DNA from: Malikia granosa
GTDB lineage: Bacteria; Pseudomonadota; Gammaproteobacteria; Burkholderiales; Burkholderiaceae_C
Direction: 5' to 3'
Length of the DNA stretch: 64,000 nucleotides
Assembly: GCF_002980595.1 (NCBI RefSeq)
Contig: NZ_PVLQ01000027.1
Span: 1-64,000 of the forward strand
The translations under genes were made by a program, and so were the position numbers. The notes under the pieces are model-generated. The model did no database searches. It was not told where the DNA came from and saw nothing but the letters and a program-made list of their open reading frames with translations. Shown piece after piece: positions 1 through 7,718 of this stretch. Within the stretch, counting starts at the first letter, position 1. The number at the start of each line of letters is the position of its first letter.

Positions 1-30
1 TGCGTTAACAGGCCCTAGGAGTCCGAGGCC

Positions 31-1893
31 ATGGACCGCCGCCTGCTCGACCACTACAACCGCGAGCTCGGCCATCTGCGCGAGCTCGGTGCCGAGTTTG
101 CCGCCGAGTTCCCCAAGATCGCCGCTCGCCTGGGGCTCGATGGCAGCGAGCCGGCGCAGGATCCCTATGTCGAGCGCCTGCTCGAGGGCGCTGCCTTCCT
201 CGCGGCCCGGGTGCAGCTCAAGCTCGATGCCGAGTTCCCGCGCTTCACCGAGCAGCTGCTCGCGATGCTCTATCCGCATTACCTGGCGCCGACGCCGGCG
301 ATGCTGATCGCCCAGTTCCAGCCCATGGCGGGCGATGCCAATCTGGCGGCCGGCCAGCTGCTGCCGCGCGGGTCGGCGCTGCGCCAGGCCGGTGCCGGCG
401 CCGATGCGGTGGCCTGCGAGTTCCGCACCAGCTGCGATCTGCGGCTGTGGCCGCTGGAGCTGCGCGAGGCGCGCTATGTCAGCTCGGTGCCCGAGCTGGC
501 GCTGGCGGGGTGGCAGGGGCCTGCGCGCTGCCAGGCCGGGATCAGGCTCAAGCTGCATGTTGGCGCCGGACTGAACCTGTCGGCGCTCAAGCTCGACCAG
601 CTGCACTTCTTCCTGGGCGGTGCGCCGGAGATCGCGCATCGGCTGCATGAACTGATCGGGGCCTCGACCCTGGGCCTGCTGGTGCGCGGCGAGCAGGGCT
701 GGCAGTCACTGCCCGCCAGCAGCGTGAGGCTGGTCGGTTTCGATGACGACGAGGCGCTGCTGCCGGTGAGCGGGCGCGGCTTCAGCGGCCATCGGCTGCT
801 GCAGGAGTATTTCGCCTTTCCGGCGCGCTACCTGTTCTTCGCGATCGAGGGCCTGGCGCCGCTGTTGGCCCAGCAGCCAGGCAGCGAGCTCGAGCTGCTG
901 TTGCTGTTCGGCCGCGCCGCCCCCGCGCTCGAGGGCCAGGTCGATGCGCGCCATTTCCTGCTGCATTGCGTGCCGGCGATCAACCTGTTCGAGCGCCGCC
1001 TGGACCGGGTCGAGCTGCAGCCGGGCGAGCCGGACTTCCATCTGCTGGCCGACCGGGCCCGGCCGCTCGACTACGAGGTCTACGACCTGCTCGAGGTCAT
1101 CGGCCATGGCAGCGGCCGGGCCGAGCAGCCTTTCCGGGCCTTCTACTCGACCAGTCGCCTGACCGAGCCCGGCTCCGAGGCCTATTTCACGCTGCGGCGC
1201 GAGCCCAGGCTGCTCGGCGCGGCCCAGCGCCGCGGACGGCGGTTGACCGGCTATGTCGGCAGCGAGGTTTTCCTGTCCCTGGTTGATCCGAACCAGGCGC
1301 CTTATCCGCCAGGGCTGCGCCAGCTCTCGCTGCGGGCGCGCTGCACCAACCGCGACCTGCCGCTGCTGATGAAGCTGGGCCATGGCTCGACCGACTTCAC
1401 GCTCGAGGTCGCGGCGCCGGTCGAGCGCATCCGCTGCGTCAGGGGACCCTCGGCGCCGCAGGGCGCGCTGGCCCAGGGCGCCGAAGGCTGGAAGCTGATC
1501 AGCCAGCTCTCGCTCAACTACCTGTCGCTGCTCGACAGCAGTCCCGAGCAGGGTGCAGCTGCGCTGCGCGAGCTGCTGGGCTTGCATGCCGACGCGGCCG
1601 ATCCCGGCTTGCGCCGCCATGTCGAAGGCCTGCGTTCGGTTTCCTGCCAGCCCGTGGTCGCGCGCTTGCCGCTGCCTGGTCCGCTGTGCTTCGGCCGCGG
1701 GGTCGGGATCACGCTCGAGGTCGACGAGCTGGCGTTCGAGGGCGGCAGTGCCTTCCTGTTCGGCAGCGTGCTCGAGCGCTTCCTGGCACGCCATGTCTCG
1801 CTCAACAGCTTCACCGAAACCGCGCTGCGTACGCTCACGCGCGGCGAGATCATGCGCTGGAGGCCCCGATGCGGGACGCGGCCGATCCTGTGA
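31..1893 (+). CDS. tssF: Type VI secretion baseplate subunit TssF
   Basis: TssF (VasA/ImpG family) is a cytoplasmic wedge subunit of the T6SS baseplate; with TssG, TssE and TssK it forms the platform on which the contractile sheath assembles. The 620-residue product has the usual family length. Its N-terminus, starting MDRRLLDHYNRELGHLRELG and followed by a helical stretch with FPKIAARLGL and DPYVERLLEG, is characteristic. An AGGAG lies 11 bases before the ATG. The last 25 bases overlap tssG, which suggests translational coupling. A stop-like TAA at bases 6-8 may end an upstream gene (tssE would be usual), but it is cut off by the window edge. No missing segment or frameshift is apparent. Confidence 0.95.
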   Translation: MDRRLLDHYNRELGHLRELGAEFAAEFPKIAARLGLDGSEPAQDPYVERLLEGAAFLAARVQLKLDAEFPRFTEQLLAMLYPHYLAPTPAMLIAQFQPMAGDANLAAGQLLPRGSALRQAGAGADAVACEFRTSCDLRLWPLELREARYVSSVPELALAGWQGPARCQAGIRLKLHVGAGLNLSALKLDQLHFFLGGAPEIAHRLHELIGASTLGLLVRGEQGWQSLPASSVRLVGFDDDEALLPVSGRGFSGHRLLQEYFAFPARYLFFAIEGLAPLLAQQPGSELELLLLFGRAAPALEGQVDARHFLLHCVPAINLFERRLDRVELQPGEPDFHLLADRARPLDYEVYDLLEVIGHGSGRAEQPFRAFYSTSRLTEPGSEAYFTLRREPRLLGAAQRRGRRLTGYVGSEVFLSLVDPNQAPYPPGLRQLSLRARCTNRDLPLLMKLGHGSTDFTLEVAAPVERIRCVRGPSAPQGALAQGAEGWKLISQLSLNYLSLLDSSPEQGAAALRELLGLHADAADPGLRRHVEGLRSVSCQPVVARLPLPGPLCFGRGVGITLEVDELAFEGGSAFLFGSVLERFLARHVSLNSFTETALRTLTRGEIMRWRPRCGTRPIL

Positions 1894-2810
1894 GCGCCGG
1901 GCCGCAGCGGCCCGGGGGCAGCGACACGGTCCAGGCGGGTCCTGCTGACCGCCGGCAGGCGCTGTTCGCGGCGATCGCGGCCACGCCCTGGCGCTGGAAC
2001 TATTTCCAGGCCCTGCGCCTGCTCGACTGCCTGAACCCCGAGCTGCCGCGCCTGGGCCAGGCCCGTCGTCCGGCCGACGAGCCGGTGCGCCTGGGCCAGC
2101 AGCCGGCGCTGGATTTCGCCCCGGCCAGCCTGGCCGGGCTGGAGCCAGGCCATGGGAGCGTGCCGGCGCGGATCAGCGTACGCTTTCTTGGCCTGTTCGG
2201 CCCCAACGGGCCACTGCCGCTGCACCTGAGCGAGTACGCGCGCAAGCGCCTGCTGCACGCGGGCGACGCGAGCCTGGTCCGCTTTGCCGACCTGATCCAG
2301 CACCGCTTCCTGAGCCTGTTCTACCGTGCCTGGGCCCAGGCCCAGCCCTGCGTCAGCCTGGACCGGCCCGGCCAGGACCGCTTTGCGCATTATGTCGGCG
2401 CCCTCTGCGGGCTGGGCCTGGACAGCCTGCTCGGGCGTCGGGTCTGGGACCGCCAGCACAAGTTCCGGCTGCAGATCGGTCCGCTGTCGCTGCCGGACTA
2501 TGACTGCCTGTTGCCGCAGGCCGACGGCCTGGCGCTGCTGGCGGCAGCGGTGCGCAACTACGTCGGCTTCGAGTTCGACTGGGATCTGTGCCTGCTGCTG
2601 CGCGCCGACAGCGTGCCCCGCCTGGCGCTCGGGGGCAAGCAGCGCCTGGGCTACAGCAGCTGGCTGGGCCGGCGCCGCAGCGGCTTGGCGGCGGGCGACT
2701 TGGTGCTTGCCGCACCGCCTGCCAGCAGTCACTCTAACCCGGGGGAACATCGCCAGGCCGGCCACCGCGACCCGGCAGCAGGAGGAAGCCATGGACAGCG
2801 AACGCTTTGA
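1869..2810 (+). CDS. tssG: Type VI secretion baseplate subunit TssG
   Basis: TssG (VasB/ImpH family) pairs with TssF in the T6SS baseplate wedge. The product is 313 residues. Core motifs seen are WRWNYFQALRLLDC near residue 42, FLGLFGPNGPLPLHLSEYAR near 107, and the near-C-terminal pair RLGYSSWLG plus GDLVL. The start is the ATG inside the tssF 3' end; the frame is open further upstream but that part is only tssF in another frame. After GDLVL the frame runs on for about 30 residues rich in A, P, S and G, and ends 20 bases inside vgrG. That tail is not part of the family core. It could be a genuine linker or the result of a lost stop codon. Confidence 0.92.
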   Translation: MRDAADPVSAGPQRPGGSDTVQAGPADRRQALFAAIAATPWRWNYFQALRLLDCLNPELPRLGQARRPADEPVRLGQQPALDFAPASLAGLEPGHGSVPARISVRFLGLFGPNGPLPLHLSEYARKRLLHAGDASLVRFADLIQHRFLSLFYRAWAQAQPCVSLDRPGQDRFAHYVGALCGLGLDSLLGRRVWDRQHKFRLQIGPLSLPDYDCLLPQADGLALLAAAVRNYVGFEFDWDLCLLLRADSVPRLALGGKQRLGYSSWLGRRRSGLAAGDLVLAAPPASSHSNPGEHRQAGHRDPAAGGSHGQRTL

Positions 2811-4857
2811 CCGCCGGGTCCGGGTGGCCAGTGCCCTGGGCGATGCCCTGGTCTTCGAGCGGCTCGAAGGCGCCGATGGCCTGTCCTGCCTGGGCGAGTA
2901 CCGGCTCTGCCTGCTGTCGCGGCGCGGCGACCTGTTGGCGTCCGAGCTGCTGGGCCAGCCGGTCTCGGTGCTGGTCGAGCTGGTGCCTGGCGGTGTGCGC
3001 GAGTTCAACGGCCTGGTGACCGGCTTTTCCCTGCTGGCCCCTCGGGGCCGGCTGCATCGCTACCAGCTCATCCTGCGGCCCTGGCTCTGGATGCTGACCC
3101 GCTGCAGCGATTGCCGCATCTTCCAGGACCAGAGCACGCCGCAGATCCTGCAAGCCGTGTTCGCCGCCCATCCCCAGGCCGACTTCCGCTTCGAGCTGAC
3201 GGGGAGCTACCTGCCCCGGCCCTACTGCGTCCAGTACCGCGAGACCGACTACCAGTTCGTCGCCCGGCTGATGGAGCAGGAAGGCCTGCATTATTTCTTC
3301 GCGCACCAGGATGGCAGGCAGCAGCTGGTGGTCGCCGACAGCGCTGCGGCGCACCAGCCGGTGCCGGGCTATGCGCAGGTGGATTTTCTCGAGCCCGATC
3401 CGCAGCCGGGCTGGCAGCGCGAAGGCCTGCAGAGCTGGATCTGCTCGGCCGAGATCCAGTCCACGCGCCAGGTCCTGCGCGCCCATGATTTCGAGAAGCC
3501 GCGCGCCGATCTCCAGGTCGAGGGCGAGGCGGCCTGTCCGATTCATCACGAGCCGGTACAGCCACTCGAGCGCTACGACTATCCCGGCGACTACCGCGAA
3601 CGCGCCGAGGGCGAGCGGCTGGCGCGCATCCGGGCCGAGGCGCTGCGCGCGCAGCAACAGACCTTCGCGGGCGCAGGCAATGCCGCCGGGTTGAGCCCTG
3701 GCGCGCGCTTTCGCCTGCAATCGCATCCCAGGTCCGACCAGAACCAGGACTACCTGGTCACGGCGGCCGAATACCGGCTGCAGGAGGCTGGCCTCGAGCC
3801 TGGCGAGCGGGCCGAGGCCTGGCTGAGCCTGAAGCTGTCGGCCATTCCCGCCACCCAGGAGTACCGGCCGCCCAGCCAGACTCCAAGGCCCCTGATCCAG
3901 GGGCCGCAGACGGCCATCGTCACCGGTCCGCCGGGCGACGAGATCCATGTCGACCGCTACGGCCGGGTCAAGGTCCGCTTCCACTGGGACCGCAGTGGGC
4001 GCGACGACCAGGACAGCTCCTGCTGGATCCGGGTCGCCCATCCCTGGGCCGGGCAGAACTGGGGCCTGGTCGCGATCCCGCGCGTCGGCCAGGAGGTGGT
4101 GGTCGAGTTCCTGGAGGGTGATCCTGACCGGCCCTTGATCACCGGCAGCGTCTACAACGCCGACCAGATGCCGCCCTATGAGCTGCCCCAGTACATGACG
4201 CAAAGCGGCATCCGGTCGCGCTCGAGCCCGGGCGGCAATGGCTCGAACTACAACGAGATCCGCTTCGAGGACCGGCGTGGCGCGGAGGAGCTGCGCCTGC
4301 ATGCCGAGCGCGACCAGCTGCTGCAGACCCGCCGCGACCGGGTCGAGTCGGTCGGCAACGAGAGCCACCTGACGGTCGGCCAGGACCTGCGCGAGCAGCT
4401 GGGCGGCGACCATCACCTGCGCATTGGCGGCGACCAGAGGGTTGAGCTCGGCGGCAGCCATTCCTTGCGCGTCGGGCAGGACTGGCTGGGGCAGGTCGGC
4501 CTGCGGCTGGCGCTCGAGGCCGGCCAGGAGATCCACCTCAAGGCCGGCAGCAAGCTGGTGCTCGAGGCCGGCGCCCAGCTCACGCTCAAGGTCGGGGGCA
4601 GCTTCATCGAGATCGGCCCGGGCGGCGTGACCCTGGCCGGACCCAGCGTCAACCTGCATGGCGGCGGCATGCCGGGCAATGGCTCGGGCGCCAGTCCGGA
4701 GCCACCGCTGGCACCCAGGCCCGTCGTTGCGCCGGATGCTGCCGCCGCATCGTCGTCGGCACCGGCCGGTGCGCGGCGTGCCTCGTCCCGGCAGGCGCAG
4801 GCGCTCAGGCTGGCGCGTGACAGCGCCAGTGCCTTCGTCGAGAAATGTCCGGATTGA
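2791..4857 (+). CDS. vgrG: Type VI secretion spike protein VgrG
   Basis: VgrG forms the trimeric needle tip of the T6SS and carries effectors. The product is 688 residues. The N-terminal two thirds is the gp27/gp5-like base (for example YRETDYQFVARLMEQEGLHY near 150 and DRYGRVKVRFHWDR near 390, the OB-fold region). It is followed by a Gln/Arg/Leu-rich beta-helix of short repeats and the DUF2345-like end with SFIEIGPGGVTLAG. After about residue 630 there is only a ~50-residue Pro/Ala/Ser-rich tail, so no enzymatic effector domain is fused. A strong GGAGGA sits 7 bases before the ATG and fixes the start, which overlaps the tssG stop. The DUF4123 gene follows after 3 bases. Confidence 0.95.
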   Translation: MDSERFDRRVRVASALGDALVFERLEGADGLSCLGEYRLCLLSRRGDLLASELLGQPVSVLVELVPGGVREFNGLVTGFSLLAPRGRLHRYQLILRPWLWMLTRCSDCRIFQDQSTPQILQAVFAAHPQADFRFELTGSYLPRPYCVQYRETDYQFVARLMEQEGLHYFFAHQDGRQQLVVADSAAAHQPVPGYAQVDFLEPDPQPGWQREGLQSWICSAEIQSTRQVLRAHDFEKPRADLQVEGEAACPIHHEPVQPLERYDYPGDYRERAEGERLARIRAEALRAQQQTFAGAGNAAGLSPGARFRLQSHPRSDQNQDYLVTAAEYRLQEAGLEPGERAEAWLSLKLSAIPATQEYRPPSQTPRPLIQGPQTAIVTGPPGDEIHVDRYGRVKVRFHWDRSGRDDQDSSCWIRVAHPWAGQNWGLVAIPRVGQEVVVEFLEGDPDRPLITGSVYNADQMPPYELPQYMTQSGIRSRSSPGGNGSNYNEIRFEDRRGAEELRLHAERDQLLQTRRDRVESVGNESHLTVGQDLREQLGGDHHLRIGGDQRVELGGSHSLRVGQDWLGQVGLRLALEAGQEIHLKAGSKLVLEAGAQLTLKVGGSFIEIGPGGVTLAGPSVNLHGGGMPGNGSGASPEPPLAPRPVVAPDAAAASSSAPAGARRASSRQAQALRLARDSASAFVEKCPD

Positions 4858-4860
4858 GCC

Positions 4861-5391
4861 ATGGGATCCATGCCTGGCCATGCGCTGAACCAACGGCTCT
4901 GGTCCTTGCCAGGCTGGCGGCCCTGGGTCGTACTCGACGGCGCGGGCGTGGCCGGGCTGTTGCCGCGCCTGCACGGCCCGTCGGCCCCGCGCTGGAGCTG
5001 CCTGTTCCAGGGCCAGCTGGAGCCCGAAGTGGCCGAGCTGGCGCCCTATCTGCTCGAGCTGCCGCGCCAGGGGCCGCTGCCCGACTGGCTGCTCGCGGGC
5101 TGGGGCAGCCACTGGGGGGTCTATCTGCTGGCGCCCGAGGCGATGGACCTGGCGGCGCTGCGTCGCCATCTGCGCCAGCTCGGCCTGGCCTATGGGCCTG
5201 CTGGCGAAACCCTCTGGTTTCGCTGGTACGACCCGCGCGTGCTGGCGCTGGTCGCGCCGCAGCTGGAGGCCGACCAACTGCAGGCCCTGTTCGGTCCCTT
5301 GCGCAGCTTCCTGTGCGAGGCGCCGCAGCCTGGCCAGGGGCTGGCGCTTGGGCTGGCGGGCGGAAAACTCGCGCTCAGCCGCTTTGGCTAG
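4861..5391 (+). CDS. DUF4123-domain T6SS effector chaperone/adaptor
   Basis: DUF4123 proteins (Tap/TEC family) sit next to vgrG and load a specific effector onto the VgrG tip. The 176-residue product has the compact alpha/beta pattern of the family, with WVVLDGAG near residue 21, WGVYLLAP near 81, and LWFRWYDPRVL near 119, a hallmark motif. It begins 3 bases after the vgrG stop, so the two are almost certainly co-transcribed. No effector or immunity gene follows: the next gene converges from the other strand and overlaps this stop by 4 bases. The cargo must be encoded elsewhere, or has been lost. An alternative ATG lies at 4870. Confidence 0.85.
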   Translation: MGSMPGHALNQRLWSLPGWRPWVVLDGAGVAGLLPRLHGPSAPRWSCLFQGQLEPEVAELAPYLLELPRQGPLPDWLLAGWGSHWGVYLLAPEAMDLAALRRHLRQLGLAYGPAGETLWFRWYDPRVLALVAPQLEADQLQALFGPLRSFLCEAPQPGQGLALGLAGGKLALSRFG

Positions 5392-7271
5392 CGGGCCTCG
5401 GTCTCGCGCAGGCCCAGGCGCAGGGCGCCGTAGCCGGCCGGACAGGGGGCGCCGGGCGGACAATCCGGCCGCCCTGCCAGGGCCAGCTGGCCCGAGCGGG
5501 CACTGGCGAGCGCCTGCTCGATCCGCTCCCTGGAGGCTGCGAACATGATGCCGTTCCGGGTCCAGCCCAGATCAGTGAAGTCGCGCTGCGACTCGGACAC
5601 CAGCAGCAGGATTTCCCAGTCGCCGGCTGGCAGGTCGGCCTGGTACTGCCAGCCCGGTCGGGGCAGGCGCAGCGGCTGGCCGGCCTGGATCTGCGGTGCC
5701 GGATCGAGCGCATTGGGCAGCAGCAGGCCGAGCTGTCCGTTGGCGCGGTCCCACAGCAGCAGGTGCAGCCACCCATCCCGCTGGCTGAGCAGATCCAGGC
5801 TCAGGCTGTCGCGTCCCACTTGCAGCGGGTTCTTCAGCCCCGAGACGCTCAGTCCGAAATCGGGCGAGGCCGCCGCGAGGACGGTTTGCCAGGCCGCTTC
5901 CAGGCTGACGGCGGGTGGCGTCATGGCGACGGGATCGGTTGCAGGAGGCTGCGGCGAGGCCGCGGATTCTGCCGGCTTCGCCTGGGCGGTGGCAGTCGGC
6001 TGTCCGAGGTTGGCGGCTTGCAGCGCTGGCAGTTCCGGAGCATCCAGCAACCAGCCGAGCAGCAGGCTGCTGGCCACCACGGCAACGCTGGCGAGGGCTG
6101 CGGCGCGGTACCCGCGGCGGTGCTGGCGCCAGTGGGTATCCAGCCGGCTGGTGGTTGCCGGCGCCGGCGTTGGTGTTGGCTCCGGTGCTTGGCGCGGCGC
6201 CAGTGTCTGGGCCTGAGGCAGTGCGGATGCCGGTGCTGGGGGCGCTGTCGTGGTCTCCGGACTGGCCGGGGCCTGGGCTGGAGCAGGAGTGGCAGAGGCA
6301 GAGGCAGAGGCAGAGGCAGCCGGTTCCAGCAGCGCGCGCAACTGGGCCACCGACTGCGGCCGGTCCTCGCCCTTGAGCGCCAGACAGCGGTCGATGCCAT
6401 GCAGCAGGGCTTCCGAGTAGCGTCCGGCGACTCGGACCGTCAGTGCCTCGTAGGGGGCGCGCAGCATGCGACCGACCGCCGGCGGCGGCGTCTGTCCGGT
6501 GATGATCCAGTGCAGGACGGCGCCGAGCGCGTAGAGATCGGTCCACGGGCCTTGCCGGATGCCGGGCATCTCGGCGAACTGTTCGATCGGTGCATAGCCC
6601 GGCTTGAGCATGACGGTCAGCGCCTGGCCCATGTCGCCGATCACGCGCCGCGCGGCACCGAAGTCGAGCAGCACCGGATGGCCGATCTCGGGCAGCAGGA
6701 TGTTGTCGGGCGCGATGTCCCGGTGCAGGCAGTCCTGCCGGTGCAGCAGCTCCAGGGCATCGAGCAGCGGCTCCAGCAGGTCCCTGAGCCACGCTTCGTC
6801 GGGCGGGTCCGCCATGGCTTGCACCGCGGCCTTCAGGGTCGGGCCCTCGTAGTAGGGCATGACCAGGTAGGCGGTGTCGTTCGCCTGCCAGAAGCGGTGC
6901 ACCTTGACCAGCGCCGGATGGTCGAAGCGCGCCAGCAACCTGGCCTCGTTGACGAAGCTCTCGAGTCCCTTGGCATAGCTGTCGGCATGGCGCTGCGAGC
7001 GCAGCACCACCGACTGGTCATGGCCATGTGCGGCCAGTGCGGCGGGCAGATATTCCTTCAGCGCGACCCGGCGCAGCAGCAGGTGGTCGTAGGCCTGATA
7101 GACCACGCCGAAGCCGCCTTCGCCTATCAGTCCGGTGATCTCGAATTCGTGCAGCCGGGTGCCGTTGGGCAGCAGGTCATGCGGGCTGTCCGGGCCCTGG
7201 GCGGCCGCCTGGCCTCCCAGCACGATGGTCTGTTCGTCCCGCGGCAGTGGCGGGCTGGATCGGGTGCTCAT
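5388..7271 (-). CDS. Membrane-anchored Ser/Thr protein kinase of the T6SS locus (PpkA-like)
   Basis: A 627-residue Hanks-type kinase. The glycine loop GEGGFG is at 50-55, the ATP-binding lysine in VALKEYLP at about 72, HRDIAPDN at 183-190 (catalytic Asp185) and DFG at 203-205, so the kinase appears active. A Pro/Ala/Ser-rich linker follows, then one membrane segment at about 391-409, and a C-terminal domain at about 480-565 resembling DUF4384, which would lie in the periplasm. In Pseudomonas, PpkA phosphorylates Fha to switch on T6SS firing; a similar post-translational role is inferred. It is the last gene of the tssK-tssL-tssM arm. No partner phosphatase or Fha protein is in the window. Confidence 0.88.
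   Translation of the reverse strand: MSTRSSPPLPRDEQTIVLGGQAAAQGPDSPHDLLPNGTRLHEFEITGLIGEGGFGVVYQAYDHLLLRRVALKEYLPAALAAHGHDQSVVLRSQRHADSYAKGLESFVNEARLLARFDHPALVKVHRFWQANDTAYLVMPYYEGPTLKAAVQAMADPPDEAWLRDLLEPLLDALELLHRQDCLHRDIAPDNILLPEIGHPVLLDFGAARRVIGDMGQALTVMLKPGYAPIEQFAEMPGIRQGPWTDLYALGAVLHWIITGQTPPPAVGRMLRAPYEALTVRVAGRYSEALLHGIDRCLALKGEDRPQSVAQLRALLEPAASASASASATPAPAQAPASPETTTAPPAPASALPQAQTLAPRQAPEPTPTPAPATTSRLDTHWRQHRRGYRAAALASVAVVASSLLLGWLLDAPELPALQAANLGQPTATAQAKPAESAASPQPPATDPVAMTPPAVSLEAAWQTVLAAASPDFGLSVSGLKNPLQVGRDSLSLDLLSQRDGWLHLLLWDRANGQLGLLLPNALDPAPQIQAGQPLRLPRPGWQYQADLPAGDWEILLLVSESQRDFTDLGWTRNGIMFAASRERIEQALASARSGQLALAGRPDCPPGAPCPAGYGALRLGLRETEAR
6291..6320. repeat. Tandem hexanucleotide repeat (GGCAGA) in the kinase linker
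   Basis: Four perfect GGCAGA units and a fifth ending in C are read on the + strand. On the coding strand they give alternating Ala-Ser in the linker between kinase domain and membrane segment. Because the unit is six bases, slippage would change linker length without breaking the frame. Confidence 0.85.
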
Positions 7272-7314
7272 GGGCGTACTCGGTGCCTGCTGGGCCTGAG
7301 TGGGGTGGATGGCT

Positions 7315-7698
7315 TCATGGCGCAGGCTCCTGCTCCGCAGCGCTGCGCTGACGTTCGAGGATCGAGAACAGCAGCAGCGTGAAGTCCTCCAGCGCCTGTG
7401 CCTTGCGGCTGGGCGAGAGCTGGTCCGAATCCAGGATCTGGGCCAGCGCCGGTATGCTGCGGTCGAAGCCCTCGCCGAGCAGGAAGGCGCTCAGCGCGAA
7501 GCGGGCGGCCGAGCGTTCGTCCTCCAGCCCGTAGCGGCGCGCCAGCAGGGTCTGGGCCCAGAGCCGCTCGTCCAGCCGGTCGTCGTCTATCCCGGCGGAC
7601 TGGCGCGGGAAATGCTCGCGTATCAGCTCCCTGAGCCGCTGCAGGTAGCTGGCGCGGCCCATCGCCTCGTACTGGACCGGCTCGAGTTGCAGCACCAT
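7315..7698 (-). CDS. Small helical protein of unknown function in the T6SS operon
   Basis: A 127-residue protein between tssM and the kinase. The start is the ATG at 7698, preceded by AGGAAGGAG; the frame is open further upstream but that part lies in tssM. The product is predicted mostly helical, with no signal peptide or membrane segment. The pattern FPRQSAGIDDDRLDERL, then ARRYGL, then a stretch with LLGEGFD and ILDS resembles small proteins often found beside VgrG, PAAR or polymorphic-toxin genes; that resemblance is from memory and not a family assignment. Close spacing (20 bases after tssM, 43 before the kinase) places it in the T6SS transcript. It could be an adaptor or regulator, but its function is unknown. 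Confidence 0.75.
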   Translation of the reverse strand: MVLQLEPVQYEAMGRASYLQRLRELIREHFPRQSAGIDDDRLDERLWAQTLLARRYGLEDERSAARFALSAFLLGEGFDRSIPALAQILDSDQLSPSRKAQALEDFTLLLFSILERQRSAAEQEPAP

Positions 7699-7718
7699 GG
7701 TGGCTCTCCTTCCTGCCG

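Noticed and set aside
1..30. Upstream T6SS gene (tssE) at the left edge.
   Set aside because: Only 30 bases are available and just a possible TAA is seen, which is not enough to call a gene.
6291..6320. Short tandem repeats considered as a CRISPR-like array or phase-variation switch.
   Set aside because: There are no spacers, and the 6-base unit keeps the frame, so an on/off switch is not expected.
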